Of a stretch of 64,000 bases of DNA, positions 16,115-24,841 are shown piece after piece. The position numbers and the translations under genes were made by a program. Each line of letters opens with the position of its first letter. Positions within the stretch are counted from its first letter, which is position 1. This DNA is from Microbacterium sp. B35-30 (lineage in GTDB: Bacteria; Actinomycetota; Actinomycetes; Actinomycetales; Microbacteriaceae): assembly GCF_010634855.1 (NCBI RefSeq), contig NZ_MWLQ01000018.1, positions 124,001 to 188,000 on the forward strand. The letters are read 5' to 3'. The notes beneath the pieces were generated by a model that saw only the letters and a program-made list of their open reading frames with translations, was not told the DNA's origin and did no database searches.

Positions 16115-16870
16115 CTACTGGGCCGCGTAGCCGCCGTCGACGAGGTGGTAGCTGCCGCTGACGAAGGTCGCGGCATCCGATGCGAGGAACGCGACGAGAT
16201 TCGCGACCTCCTGCGAGTCGCCCAGGCGGCCGAGGGCGTGCTTGGCGGCCAGGGCGGCCTGCGCGTCGGCGTCGAGGTTGGCGTCGACCAGCGGGGTCCG
16301 GATGAAGCCGGGGCCGACGGCGTTGACGCGGACGCCCTGCGCGCCGTACTCGAGCGCGGCGTTCTTGGTGAGGCCGACGACGCCGTGCTTCGCCGTGACG
16401 TACGCCGACGACATCGGGATGCCGACCGAGCCCAGCACCGACGAGATGTTGACGATGGAGCCGCCGCCGTTGCGGGCGATCGCAGGCGCCTGCGCGCGCG
16501 TGCCGTAGAACACCGCGTTCAGGTTGATCTCGATGACCTTCTGCCACGAATCGATCGGGTACTCGCCCATCGGCGCGGCTGCGCCGCCGATGCCGGCGTT
16601 GTTCACCGCGATGCGCAGGGGAGCGAGCGCCTCGGCGGCGTCGACGGCCGCCTGTCCGACCGCGGGGTCGGAGACGTCGCCGACGAACGCGACCGCGGTG
16701 CCGCCGGCCGCCGTGATCTCGGCGACGACCGCATCCGCGGGGTCCTGCCGCACGTCCGCGACGACCACCGCCGCACCGTTCGCGGCGAGAGTGAGGGCTA
16801 CCGCCCGGCCGATGCCGGATCCGGCGCCCGTGACGATGGCGGAACGCTCCGCGACATCGTACGTAGCCAT
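16115..16870 (-). CDS. Short-chain dehydrogenase/reductase
   Basis: A 251-residue classical SDR. The cofactor motif TGAGSGIG is at 14-21, and NNAGIGG is near 90. The catalytic Ser is in NISSVLG and the YxxxK pair in SSAYVTAKHG. The C-terminal GSYHLVDGGYAAQ is typical. An Asp after beta-2 (VVADVR) suggests NAD(H) preference. GGAGGTACATC precedes the ATG. It is divergent from a TetR regulator with a nested palindromic operator between them, so it is very probably that regulator's target. The substrate is unknown. Confidence 0.9.
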   Translation of the reverse strand: MATYDVAERSAIVTGAGSGIGRAVALTLAANGAAVVVADVRQDPADAVVAEITAAGGTAVAFVGDVSDPAVGQAAVDAAEALAPLRIAVNNAGIGGAAAPMGEYPIDSWQKVIEINLNAVFYGTRAQAPAIARNGGGSIVNISSVLGSVGIPMSSAYVTAKHGVVGLTKNAALEYGAQGVRVNAVGPGFIRTPLVDANLDADAQAALAAKHALGRLGDSQEVANLVAFLASDAATFVSGSYHLVDGGYAAQ

Positions 16871-16918
16871 GATGTACCTCCGTTGGCGGCGTCAGCGCGT
16901 GGCGCCGAATTGTTTCTC

Positions 16919-16959
16919 CGACAGATGTCGGTTACTCATGAGTTAACCTACACCTGTCG
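16919..16959. promoter_or_regulatory. Nested palindromic operator, SDR/TetR pair
   Basis: A 41-bp symmetrical element. The core is the perfect 10-bp palindrome ACTCATGAGT (16934-16943). It is flanked at nearly equal distance by CGACAGATGT (16919-16928) and ACACCTGTCG (16950-16959), which are complementary with one mismatch. It lies between divergent SDR and TetR genes and is the obvious binding site of the TetR protein. Confidence 0.7.
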
Positions 16960-16979
16960 AAAAGATTCCCGGAGGTGGA

Positions 16980-17561
16980 ATGGATCCCCGCAAGCAGCGC
17001 AGTCGCGACCGCCTGCACGCCGCCGCGCTCGCGCTCGCCACCGACCGACCGATCTCGAGCCTGACCGTGACACAGCTCGCCGAAGCGGCGGATGTGCACC
17101 GGTCGACGTTCTACGAGCACGCCGAGTCTCCTGCAGGTCTCGTCGAAGCCGCGCTGACCGCAGAGCTCGACGTCCTGCGTGACGATCTGATGAAGGACCG
17201 ATCGGATGCCGCCACCGCCGTCGCCACGGTGACCGAGGGTGTGCTCCGCCACATCCTGCGCCACGTCGACATCTACCGCCGCGAGCTGGCGGACGGGGGA
17301 GGAACGCTGCACGCGATGCTGAGCCGGCACTTCCGCGGCACCACCGAGATCCTGCTGGAACGCGGGCGCATCCGACTCCCGCTGACCGCCGCCGGCGTCG
17401 CGGACTCGGCCGTCGCGGACGCTGCCGCCCGCTTCCTCGCCGACGGCACGGTGGGGGTCATCGACGGATGGCTGCGGCATCCGCGCCCCCGCGTCGAGGA
17501 CTTCCTGCGTGTCTATCTGGCGCTGCTGCCGGAATGGTGGCCGCACCGCCCGGTGGGCTGA
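16980..17561 (+). CDS. TetR-family transcriptional regulator
   Basis: A 193-residue protein with an N-terminal helix-turn-helix (SSLTVTQLAEAADVHRSTFYEH, about 23-44) and an all-helical C-terminal ligand domain. GGAGG lies before the ATG. Divergence from the SDR gene and the nested operator between them suggest autoregulation and repression of the SDR. The inducer is unknown. Confidence 0.88.
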   Translation: MDPRKQRSRDRLHAAALALATDRPISSLTVTQLAEAADVHRSTFYEHAESPAGLVEAALTAELDVLRDDLMKDRSDAATAVATVTEGVLRHILRHVDIYRRELADGGGTLHAMLSRHFRGTTEILLERGRIRLPLTAAGVADSAVADAAARFLADGTVGVIDGWLRHPRPRVEDFLRVYLALLPEWWPHRPVG

Positions 17562-17580
17562 CGTCGGAGGCCGGTCTCAG

Positions 17581-17665
17581 GCCCTGTCGCTGCTCAGGCC
17601 CTGTCGCTGCTCAGGCCCTGTCGCTGCTCAGGCCCTGTCGCTGCTCAGGCCCTGTCACTGCTCAG
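17581..17665. repeat. 17-bp tandem repeat, five units
   Basis: Five head-to-tail copies of GCCCTGTCGCTGCTCAG; the first four are identical and the fifth has one change (G to A), followed by a partial sixth. The unit length is not a multiple of three. The last unit contains the stop codon of the hydrolase at 17662, and the rest lies between the convergent TetR and hydrolase genes. It is a candidate length-variable locus. Confidence 0.9.
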
Positions 17666-18504
17666 GCCCCGTCGCGCTGCGCGAGCAGCGCGATGCCTTC
17701 GAGCACCGCGCGGTGGGTCGACGGAGCGGCGAGCACCCGGAAGTGCCCGGCGGCGGGCACGGCGATGTTGGTCGCCCCGTCCAGAGCGCTGCCCTCGGGG
17801 ATGTGCGGATCGAACGGGCCGTAGATCGAGACGATGCGCCCGTTGATCGAGGTCTCGCGACCGAGCATGACGATCGTCTCGTCCTCGGGCAGGAACGCAC
17901 GGATGCTCGGATCGACGAAGATCCGCGCCCGCCGTGCGCCGGCGAACGGCGTGGCCACCGCCACCATCCCCAGCAGCCCGAGTGGGCGGGTGCTGGTGCG
18001 CGGCGTCGCGGCGGCTGCGGCATCCGTCGGGTCCTCTCCCGCATCCGCGGCCTTCGCCGCCTCGATCGCCGCACCGGAGGTGACCAGCACGTGCTTGCCG
18101 ATGAGGCCGCCCTTGCTGTGCGCGACGAGCACGATCCCGGCGCTCGGCACCGGTGCGCCGGCGAGCATGCGTTCGAGGCGGTCGGCGGTGTCGGGAATGC
18201 TGCGGCGGTTCACGCCCAGGCCGTGCACCACGCGCACCCCGTGGCCGGCCGCTGCCAGCGCGTCTCCGAGGGGGCGCAGGAACGTCCAGTGCTCGTACAC
18301 CCCGGGAACGAGGTACACCTCGGGAAGCTCCGGATCGCCCTGCCGCCAGGCAGCGGGGGTCGGGCGGGGACGGCCGACCGACCACGGCAGCGAGAGGACG
18401 GCGAGCTGCCGTCGTCCGGCGTAGAGATAGTCGGCCGCCCACCACAGTGCCTGCCGCACCAGTGAGGAGCGCGGGGCTGCGCGGGGCGCCGCATGGTCGG
18501 CCAT
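17662..18504 (-). CDS. Lipase-like alpha/beta hydrolase
   Basis: A 280-residue protein with the alpha/beta-hydrolase fold: the oxyanion region VYLVPGVYEHW, and the nucleophile elbow VAHSKGGLIG (Ser near 130) of the AHSxGG lipase type. An acidic residue follows in the GPFDPHIP region, and a late His is in AAGHFRVL. The pattern resembles small triacylglycerol lipases/esterases. There is no signal peptide, so it is cytoplasmic. It has its own -10 box, which overlaps the stop of the upstream TetR gene, so it is expressed separately. The substrate is not readable. Confidence 0.75.
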   Translation of the reverse strand: MADHAAPRAAPRSSLVRQALWWAADYLYAGRRQLAVLSLPWSVGRPRPTPAAWRQGDPELPEVYLVPGVYEHWTFLRPLGDALAAAGHGVRVVHGLGVNRRSIPDTADRLERMLAGAPVPSAGIVLVAHSKGGLIGKHVLVTSGAAIEAAKAADAGEDPTDAAAAATPRTSTRPLGLLGMVAVATPFAGARRARIFVDPSIRAFLPEDETIVMLGRETSINGRIVSIYGPFDPHIPEGSALDGATNIAVPAAGHFRVLAAPSTHRAVLEGIALLAQRDGA

Positions 18505-18510
18505 GCGGGC

Positions 18511-18516
18511 AGTCTA
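18511..18516 (-). promoter_or_regulatory. -10 box overlapping a stop codon
   Basis: TAGACT on the minus strand, 6 nt before the ATG at 18504 (leaderless). Its TAG is also the stop codon of the upstream TetR gene. Confidence 0.5.
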
Positions 18517-19161
18517 CGAGGGTGCGACGGGCGTGCCTCGTACACCGGTGATCGCGGCCTCCACGACGGTGGCTGCGAGGGCATCGACGACGGATGCCGG
18601 CTGCCATCGCAGCGGGCCGTGCGCGGCGATGTCGGCGAAGCCGTGGACCGCCGACCAGCAGGCCCATTCGGCGTAGGGCCGGCGCTCGGGCGCGAGGGCT
18701 CCGGCATCCACCATCGCGTCGAGCGTGTCCATGAGGAGGCGGAAGGGCGCGACGATCTGGTCGTCGAGGGTGACGATGGCGTCGTTTGCGTGCGTGTCCT
18801 GCGTGAAGAAAGCGGTCTCGAACAACCCCCGCTCGGCACGCGCGAAGTCGATGTACGCGGTGCCGACGCGGCGGAGGCGCTCGATCGCAGCGGCTGCCGG
18901 CGCGAGCGTGGCCGGGGTCGCCTCGACCCGCGCGGTGATCGCGCCGGCCAGGGCGAGCTGAGCTTCGCGGGCGACCGCCCGCACCAGGGCGTCGCGGTCG
19001 GTGAAGTGCCGGTACGCGGCGTTGGGCGAGACGCCGGCGGCGCGGGTGGCTTCGCGCAGCGTCACCGCGGCCGGCCCGCCGGTGCGCGCGAGCTGCAGCC
19101 CTTCGGCGATCAGCGCATGTCGGAGGTCGCCGTGATGATATGTGCGCAGTGGTGAAGTCAT
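18514..19161 (-). CDS. TetR-family regulator (YHHGDLR type)
   Basis: A 215-residue regulator. The N-terminal RTYHHGDLRHALIAEG motif and the helix-turn-helix (VTLREATRAAGVSPNAAYRHFTDRDALV, about 36-63) place it in the YHHGDLR subgroup of TetR proteins, followed by a WHG/TetR_C-like ligand domain. GGGAGGG lies 5 nt before the ATG at 19161; the frame runs 12 codons further without support. It is divergent from an MFS pump with two inverted 19-mers between them, a standard drug-efflux repressor arrangement. A third copy of the 19-mer lies in front of the DUF899 gene about 10 kb away. Confidence 0.9.
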   Translation of the reverse strand: MTSPLRTYHHGDLRHALIAEGLQLARTGGPAAVTLREATRAAGVSPNAAYRHFTDRDALVRAVAREAQLALAGAITARVEATPATLAPAAAAIERLRRVGTAYIDFARAERGLFETAFFTQDTHANDAIVTLDDQIVAPFRLLMDTLDAMVDAGALAPERRPYAEWACWSAVHGFADIAAHGPLRWQPASVVDALAATVVEAAITGVRGTPVAPS

Positions 19162-19179
19162 TGCGCCCTCCCGCTCGGG

Positions 19180-19218
19180 TGTGTACCGTGTGAACATTCA
19201 ATGTGAACGGTGTACACA
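19180..19218. promoter_or_regulatory. Two inverted 19-mer operators, TetR/MFS region
   Basis: Site A, TGTGTACCGTGTGAACATT at 19180-19198, and site B, AATGTGAACGGTGTACACA at 19200-19218. Read on the minus strand, B is TGTGTACACCGTTCACATT, with the same consensus TGTGTAC-N6-(A/C)ACATT. A plus-strand promoter TTGCGC (19161) / TACCGT (19184) overlaps site A. Confidence 0.65.
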
Positions 19219-19274
19219 TTGAGCTTAGCCGCTCGCTTCGCCCTCCCCGACCGAGAACACGCCAAGGAATCGAC

Positions 19275-20762
19275 ATGAGTGATTCGAGCCCCACCGGGCC
19301 CGCGGCATCCGCAGATCCGCTCCAGCCGCAGCCTGACACGCGGACGTTGCGCGCGTTCTACCAGGTGCTCGTCAACACGGCCCTCGCGAATGTCACCAGC
19401 AGTTTCCTGTGGTTCGCCCTGACGTTCTGGGTGTACCTCGAAACGCAGTCGGTGCTCGCCACGGCCATCATCGGCGGCTCGTACATGCTGCTCGTGGCGG
19501 TGTTCGGCGTGGTGTTCGGCGTGATCGTCGACCGCATGAAGAAGAAGGCGGTCATGCTGCTCTCGAGCATCGTGACGGCGGTCGCCTACCTGCTCGCGGG
19601 CGCGATCTTCCTGACGATCCCCGAGAGCGCGCTGCTCGACTGGACCGGACCCTGGTTCTGGGCGTTCGCCGGCGTCATCCTCGTGGGCGGAGTCGTCGAG
19701 AACCTCCGCAACATCGCGCTGTCGACGACGGTCACCCTGCTCGTTCCCGCAGAGCGCCGCGATCGCGCGAATGGCCTGGTGGGCGCGGTGCAGGGCATCG
19801 CGTTCATGGTGACGAGCGTCTTCTCCGGGCTTTCGATCGGTCTCCTCGGCATGGGCTGGACGGTCGCCATCGCCATCGCCGCCACCGGTGTCGCGCTGGT
19901 GCACCTGCTGTTCGTGCCCATCCCCGAGCGGGGCGTCGTCCACGTGGAGGGTGTGGCGCCTGCGGGCTTCAGCTTCCGCGGCGTGATCCCCGCGGTGATG
20001 GCGGTGCCGGGGCTGCTCGCGCTCATCCTTTTCGCGACGTTCAACAACCTCGTCGGCGGCGTCTTCATGGCCCTCATGGACCCGTACGGGCTGACGCTGT
20101 TCTCGGTCGAGGTGTGGGGCATCGTCCTCGGTGTGACCAGCTTCGGCTTCATCATCGGCGGGGCGCTCGTGGCCAAGTTCGGACTCGGCAAGAACCCGGT
20201 GCGCACCTTGCTGCTGGTCAACATCGGCATCGCGCTGCTCGGCATGACCTTCGCCATCCGGGAGTGGTGGTGGCTGTACGCCCTCGGCATCCTGATCTTC
20301 ATGGCGCTCATGCCGATCGCCGAGGCGTCGGAGCAGACGATCGTGCAGCGCGTCGTGCCGTATGAGAAGCAGGGACGCGTCTTCGGCTTCGCCGCGAGCG
20401 TGGAGTCCGCCGCCGCGCCGGTCTCGGCATTCCTGATCGGGCCGATCGCCCAGTTCTGGCTCATCCCGTACATGGAGTCGCCAGAGGGTCAGGAGACGTT
20501 CGGCTGGCTGCTCGGCGACGGCGAGGCTCGCGGCATGGCGCTCGCCTTCGTCGGCGCGAGCCTGGTGCTGCTGCTCGTCGTGCTGCTCGCGTTCGTGTCG
20601 AAGCCCTACCGCGAGCTCTCCGACGCGTACGCCGCGGCGCCCCCGTCACTGCACACCGATGATGACGAGGGCACGGATGCCGCACCCGCCGCCTCCGACG
20701 AGCCCGACGCGGTTCCCGCGGTGGGCCGCGCCGGAGACGACTTGCGCTCCGGCCTGCGCTGA
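19275..20762 (+). CDS. MFS transporter, probable drug efflux
   Basis: A 495-residue protein with 12 membrane helices. Loop 2-3 has the MFS motif VFGVIVDRMKKKAVM. Helices 1-6 are followed by a central loop with SFRGVIPAVMAVPGL, and an acidic cytoplasmic tail ends the protein. The sequence resembles actinobacterial macrolide/multidrug MFS exporters. The start at 19275 has AAGGAA upstream. A TetR gene is divergent and twin operators overlap its promoter, which supports inducible efflux. The substrate is not known. Confidence 0.85.
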   Translation: MSDSSPTGPAASADPLQPQPDTRTLRAFYQVLVNTALANVTSSFLWFALTFWVYLETQSVLATAIIGGSYMLLVAVFGVVFGVIVDRMKKKAVMLLSSIVTAVAYLLAGAIFLTIPESALLDWTGPWFWAFAGVILVGGVVENLRNIALSTTVTLLVPAERRDRANGLVGAVQGIAFMVTSVFSGLSIGLLGMGWTVAIAIAATGVALVHLLFVPIPERGVVHVEGVAPAGFSFRGVIPAVMAVPGLLALILFATFNNLVGGVFMALMDPYGLTLFSVEVWGIVLGVTSFGFIIGGALVAKFGLGKNPVRTLLLVNIGIALLGMTFAIREWWWLYALGILIFMALMPIAEASEQTIVQRVVPYEKQGRVFGFAASVESAAAPVSAFLIGPIAQFWLIPYMESPEGQETFGWLLGDGEARGMALAFVGASLVLLLVVLLAFVSKPYRELSDAYAAAPPSLHTDDDEGTDAAPAASDEPDAVPAVGRAGDDLRSGLR

Positions 20763-20784
20763 CGCCCCGCCTGCGCGGCGTAGG

Positions 20785-21858
20785 TCAGAAACGCGTGAAC
20801 CCTGCGGCGGCGGCCTCGTCGGGGCGGCCGGGGAAGACGTCGAGGGCGAACGCCTCGGTGTCGACGGCGACCGTGAGCAGGGTCGCCCACTGATCGATGC
20901 GCGGCAGCGCGGGGTCAGGGGCCATGCAGATGTCGGCGTCGGCGCCCTGCCCGCCGCAGGCGGCGAGGGCGCGTGCGGCGGGGCCCAGGCCGGCGAGCCC
21001 GCTGCGCACCGCGTCCAGGTGCGCGAAGCGCTCGCGCGTGGTGGAGTCGGCGGGCATGGTGTCGCCGCGGAACAGCTCCGGATCGAGGAAGTGGTTCGTG
21101 TGGAGCAGCCAGTCGTCCGCCGCGGGATCGACGACGCCGAGGCCGGCAGGGGAGAGCTCGAGCGACGCGGCGCGAGAGCCGGCGGGGCCGGTCTCGAAGA
21201 CTGTCAGCACTGTCGAGGCACTCACCGTCGCGCTCGCCGCGATCCGACGCGCGTCGGCGATCGATCTCGCCTCTTCGAGAACCCGCCGCGCGATCGCATG
21301 CACCGGTACGCCGCCGGCATCCGAGTCCGACGCGTGGGAGAGGATGTTGAAGTGCAGGCCCAGCCCGGCGCTGTTGACGCCGATCTTCGCGGCCGTGCCG
21401 AACTCCGTGAACAGCTTCACGTCGAGGCCCGCCTCTGACGGGAACGCCCACAGCAGACCCTCCGGCACCAGGAAGTCGTGCCAATCCCAGGTCTGGATGG
21501 ACTCGGCCGCCTCGCCGGGCCCGACATGGACGGCCGTCGAGCACTCGCTGATCGCCCGGGGCGGCGCCGCGGCCAGGATCTCGGTGCGAGCCCCTACGGC
21601 CGCCACGCGCCATCGCTCGACCTGCGCGGCGTCGGCGATCGCGTCGGCCTCGGCCGCGAGGCCGGGCGCCCATGCGGCGAGGGCGGCGCGGCTGCGCTCG
21701 GCGATGCCGCGCACCTCGTCGGCGCCGACGCCCAGTTCCTCGAAGTGGTCCAGGTAGAGCGCCGCCGTCCGCTCGAACTGCGGCGCGAACGCCGTTCCCA
21801 GCTCGCGGCCACGGGCAGCCGGATCGGTGGTGGTGGAGGTGAAGGTGCGAAGTTCCAT
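20785..21858 (-). CDS. C45-family Ntn hydrolase (acyl-CoA:6-APA acyltransferase-like)
   Basis: A 357-residue protein of the C45 (isopenicillin-N acyltransferase-like) family. The expected self-cleavage/catalytic Cys is Cys106 in AISECSTAVHVG, followed by the conserved IQTWDWHDF segment and GVNSAGLGLHFNIL. The C-terminal part has LLHTNHFLDPELF. Members cleave amide bonds of small molecules after autoprocessing into two chains. It lies downstream of the amidase and agmatine deiminase on the same strand, with a 125-bp gap, which suggests a shared amide/polyamine substrate pathway. The natural substrate is unknown. Confidence 0.85.
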   Translation of the reverse strand: MELRTFTSTTTDPAARGRELGTAFAPQFERTAALYLDHFEELGVGADEVRGIAERSRAALAAWAPGLAAEADAIADAAQVERWRVAAVGARTEILAAAPPRAISECSTAVHVGPGEAAESIQTWDWHDFLVPEGLLWAFPSEAGLDVKLFTEFGTAAKIGVNSAGLGLHFNILSHASDSDAGGVPVHAIARRVLEEARSIADARRIAASATVSASTVLTVFETGPAGSRAASLELSPAGLGVVDPAADDWLLHTNHFLDPELFRGDTMPADSTTRERFAHLDAVRSGLAGLGPAARALAACGGQGADADICMAPDPALPRIDQWATLLTVAVDTEAFALDVFPGRPDEAAAAGFTRF

Positions 21859-21983
21859 GGGTTCCTAGCGATTCTTCCGGTCGTCGAGCGCACGAGGAAC
21901 GATCGAGGCGAAACGTTGCGCGCGTGCTTCCGGGGGATTCGTCGTGGTTCGCTGGCGCAGCGGCAGCAAGCTGAAAGCTGTGC

Positions 21984-23711
21984 TCACAGCTCGGGGGTGC
22001 GCGGGGGAGCGGTCCGCCGCTGGCGCAGCGCCTCGAACGCGGCGGCCCAGGCGAGGAGGTCGGGATCGCTGTACGCGCGCCCGGCGATCGTCATGCCCAC
22101 CGGCATCCCGATGTCGGCCATCGTCCCCATCGGGACCGTGACCGTGGGCACGCCGAGGTGGCGGATCGCGAGGTTGCCGTTGGCGACCCAGACGCCGTTG
22201 CGCCAGCCGAGATCGGCCGAGGCCGCGTTCACGTCCATGTCGGCGGGGCCGACGTCGGCGACCGCGGGAAAGAGCACGGCGTCCAGGCCGAGGTCCGACA
22301 TCCACTCCTCGAGATCCCGGCGACGGGTCTCCTCGAGGCCGCGCGCCCCGCCTTCGATCTCCGGGATGTCGGTGAACGAGGCGTACGGATGCTCCCGCAC
22401 CTGCGCCGGATAGGTCGCGATGTCGTCGTCGAACCCGGTGTAGCGGTCGGGGAGGGCGCCGGGCGGGTGGGGGAAGATCATGGCGGGATCGACGTCGTCG
22501 AGCCGATCGAGCGCCGGATCGCCGTTGGCCCGCAGGAAGTCGTCCCACGCCCACGCCGACAGGTCGACGATCTCGCGGTGCAGGAACTCTGGGGTCACGA
22601 GCCCGCGCGTCAGGATGGTGGGCGCGCCGGGACGGTCGCCCTCGTAGTTCGTGACGACGGGGAATTCGACCTCCACGACCTCGGCGCCCGCGGACTCGAG
22701 GTCGCGGCGCGCCGTCTCCCAGAGGGCGATGACCGAGGCGCGGGTCTCGACACGGGTGCCCGTGGGTCCGCCGATGCCGCCGTCGGGGTTGGTGCCGGCA
22801 TCCGGGTCGGCGTTGATGTACATCCGCGGCACGCCGAACCGCCGGCCGGCGAGCGTCGCGCGGGCGCCGGCGGCGTCCGCCGAGCCGAGCGTCGGGTACG
22901 AGCGGGGACGAGTGGCCGCGGCATCCGGGATCCGGATCCACGGCTGTGCGCGCCAGAAGTCGCCGCGCGTCTCGGGGTCGCGGGCGACGAGCACGTCGAG
23001 GATCTCGAGCATGTCGGCCATCGTGCGGGTGTGGGGCACGACGACGTCCATGGTGGGCACGAGCGGCCAGTTGCCGCGCACGGAGATCACGCCGCGCGAG
23101 GGCGTGTACGCGCACAGCGCGTTGTTCGACGCCGGCGCGCGGCCGCTCGACCACGTCTCTTCGCCGAGCCCGAAGGCGGCGAACGAGGCCGCGGTCGCGG
23201 TGCCCGAGCCGTTGGACGAGCCCGACCCGAACGCCGAGGTCAGGTAGTCGGCGTTGTACGGGCTCTCGGCGCGGCCGTACACGCCGCGCTGCATGCCGCC
23301 GTTGGCCATCGGCGGCATGTTGGTCAGCCCGATCAGCACGCACCCCGCCTGGCGCAGCCGCTCGATCGAGAACGCGTCGCGCTGGGCGACGAGGTCGGCG
23401 AAGGCGGGGGAGCCCGCCGCGACGGTGAGGCCCTTGGCCAGGAACGAGTCCTTGGCCGTGTACGGGATGCCGTCGAGCGGCCCGAGCGGGCGGCCTTCGG
23501 CGCGACGGAGATCGGATGCCGCAGCCTCGGCCCGCGCGTCCGGATTGCGCACGACCACCGCGTTGAGGGCGGTGTCCGTGCCGGGCGCGTCGTGCGCCTC
23601 GATGCGCGCGAGGTAGGCATCGAGCAGCTCGACGGCGGTGACCGCGCCGGACTCGAGGGCTGCGCGGAGCTCGGCGATCGTCGCCTCGACGACGGGGCAG
23701 CGGCGGGTCAT
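21984..23711 (-). CDS. Amidase-signature family amidase
   Basis: A 575-residue soluble enzyme of the amidase-signature family. The catalytic Lys is in IPYTAKDSFLAKG (about 80-92). The Ser-rich signature is SAFGSGSSNGSGTATAASF, with the cis-Ser and nucleophile Ser spaced as usual although GGSSGG is replaced by GSGSSNGSG. Length is at the long end for the family. Its ATG overlaps the stop of the agmatine deiminase gene by 4 nt, so the two are co-translated. It may act on the carbamoyl or acyl amide made from that pathway (for example in place of N-carbamoylputrescine amidase), but this is inference from position only. Confidence 0.88.
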   Translation of the reverse strand: MTRRCPVVEATIAELRAALESGAVTAVELLDAYLARIEAHDAPGTDTALNAVVVRNPDARAEAAASDLRRAEGRPLGPLDGIPYTAKDSFLAKGLTVAAGSPAFADLVAQRDAFSIERLRQAGCVLIGLTNMPPMANGGMQRGVYGRAESPYNADYLTSAFGSGSSNGSGTATAASFAAFGLGEETWSSGRAPASNNALCAYTPSRGVISVRGNWPLVPTMDVVVPHTRTMADMLEILDVLVARDPETRGDFWRAQPWIRIPDAAATRPRSYPTLGSADAAGARATLAGRRFGVPRMYINADPDAGTNPDGGIGGPTGTRVETRASVIALWETARRDLESAGAEVVEVEFPVVTNYEGDRPGAPTILTRGLVTPEFLHREIVDLSAWAWDDFLRANGDPALDRLDDVDPAMIFPHPPGALPDRYTGFDDDIATYPAQVREHPYASFTDIPEIEGGARGLEETRRRDLEEWMSDLGLDAVLFPAVADVGPADMDVNAASADLGWRNGVWVANGNLAIRHLGVPTVTVPMGTMADIGMPVGMTIAGRAYSDPDLLAWAAAFEALRQRRTAPPRTPEL

Positions 23712-24742
23712 CGCGCGACCGCCGGCTGCTGCTGGGTGATGCAGTGGATGCCGCCGCCGCCCGCGAAGATCTGGCGGGCGTCGATCGTCACCGCCCGGCG
23801 GCCGGGGTACGCGGCCTCGAGGCTCTCGCGCGCCCGCGCATCCGCGCGCTCTTCGCCGAAGCCGCACGCGATGACGCCGCCGTTCACGACGAGGTGGTTG
23901 ACGTAGCTGTAGTCGACGAAGCCCTCGTGGTCGCGGAGCGTCTCGGGGGCGGGCAGGTCGATGATCTCGAACGTGCGGCCGGCGGCATCCGTCTGCTCCG
24001 AGAGGAACGCGCGCAGCGTGCGCGACACCTCGAAGTCGGGGTGCTCGGGGTTCTGCTGGGCGTGCAGCAGGAGGCGTCCCGGGGTCGGGATGGTGGCGAC
24101 GATATCGACGTGGCCGTTGGTGCCGAGCTCGTCGTAGTCGCGGGTGAGGCCCCGCGGCAGCCAGATGACCTTCGTCGCGCCGATCGTGCGGTGAAGCTCC
24201 GCCTCTACGCGGGCTTTGTCGGCGTAGCGGTTGCGGCGCGGGTCGAGCTGCACGGTCTCGGTGACGAGCACGGTGCCCTCGCCGTCGACGTGGATGCCGC
24301 CGCCCTCGTTGACGAGCAGCGAGCTCACGAGCTCCGCGCCGACGAGTCCGGCCGTGAAGCGCGCGTGCTCGGCGGCCTCGGTCCACGACGCCCACTCCGG
24401 GGCGCCCCAGCCGTTGAAGACCCAGTCGACGGCGCCGAGCATGCCGGGACGGTCGTCGTCGACCACGAACGTCGGGCCGTGGTCGCGGAACCAGAACTCG
24501 TCCACCGGCGTCTCGACGATCTCGATGCCCTCGGCGAGCATGCGCCGCGCGCGTTCCGACTTCGACGGATCGACGAGCATCGTGACCGGCTCGAAGTCCG
24601 CGACGGCGGTCGCGACGGCGCTCCACGCGGCGTAGAAGCGCTCCTGCTCGGCCGGGTCGTCGCCGAGCGTCGTCCCGTCGTTCGGGAACGCCATCCACGT
24701 GCGCTCGTGCGGATCGCCCTCGTGCGGCATCCTCCAGGCCAT
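23708..24742 (-). CDS. aguA: Agmatine deiminase family protein
   Basis: A 344-residue member of the peptidylarginine-deiminase-like family that hydrolyses agmatine to N-carbamoylputrescine. Seen are WRMPHEGDPHERTWMAFP at the N-terminus, EFWFRDHGPTFVV, NEGGGIHVDGEGT, TNGHVD, and the C-terminal GGGGIHCITQQQP with nucleophile Cys334. I chose the ATG at 24742 because the family starts there and GAGGG lies 6 nt upstream; a GTG at 24769 is possible. It is first in a coupled pair with an amidase, opposite a TetR gene with a clear operator between them. Role in polyamine or guanidino-compound catabolism is likely. Confidence 0.9.
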   Translation of the reverse strand: MAWRMPHEGDPHERTWMAFPNDGTTLGDDPAEQERFYAAWSAVATAVADFEPVTMLVDPSKSERARRMLAEGIEIVETPVDEFWFRDHGPTFVVDDDRPGMLGAVDWVFNGWGAPEWASWTEAAEHARFTAGLVGAELVSSLLVNEGGGIHVDGEGTVLVTETVQLDPRRNRYADKARVEAELHRTIGATKVIWLPRGLTRDYDELGTNGHVDIVATIPTPGRLLLHAQQNPEHPDFEVSRTLRAFLSEQTDAAGRTFEIIDLPAPETLRDHEGFVDYSYVNHLVVNGGVIACGFGEERADARARESLEAAYPGRRAVTIDARQIFAGGGGIHCITQQQPAVAR

Positions 24743-24796
24743 CGTCGCCCTCATCTCTGCACGGCTCACGCGGAGTCCGGCGTCGCGATGTTCGTA

Positions 24797-24814
24797 ATTG
24801 ATCTATCGATCAAT
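24797..24814. promoter_or_regulatory. Operator ATTGATC-N4-GATCAAT
   Basis: Perfect 7-bp inverted repeat with a 4-bp spacer in the AT-rich divergent region between the agmatine deiminase and TetR genes. It is a typical TetR-family site and most likely bound by the adjacent regulator. A TATGCT -10-like box follows at 24827-24832 for the TetR operon. Confidence 0.7.
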
Positions 24815-24841
24815 AGAGAAGATATCTATGCTGGCGAGACC

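Noticed and set aside
17581..17665. CRISPR array
   Set aside because: The repeats are directly adjacent 17-mers without spacers, and no cas gene is present. The same holds for the 28-bp array at 51323-51434.
21976..21991. Small palindrome AGCTGTG-CT-CACAGCT at the amidase stop as an operator
   Set aside because: Its 7-bp stem overlaps the stop codon and it has no promoter context. It may weakly attenuate transcription into the C45 gene, but I cannot support a regulatory call.
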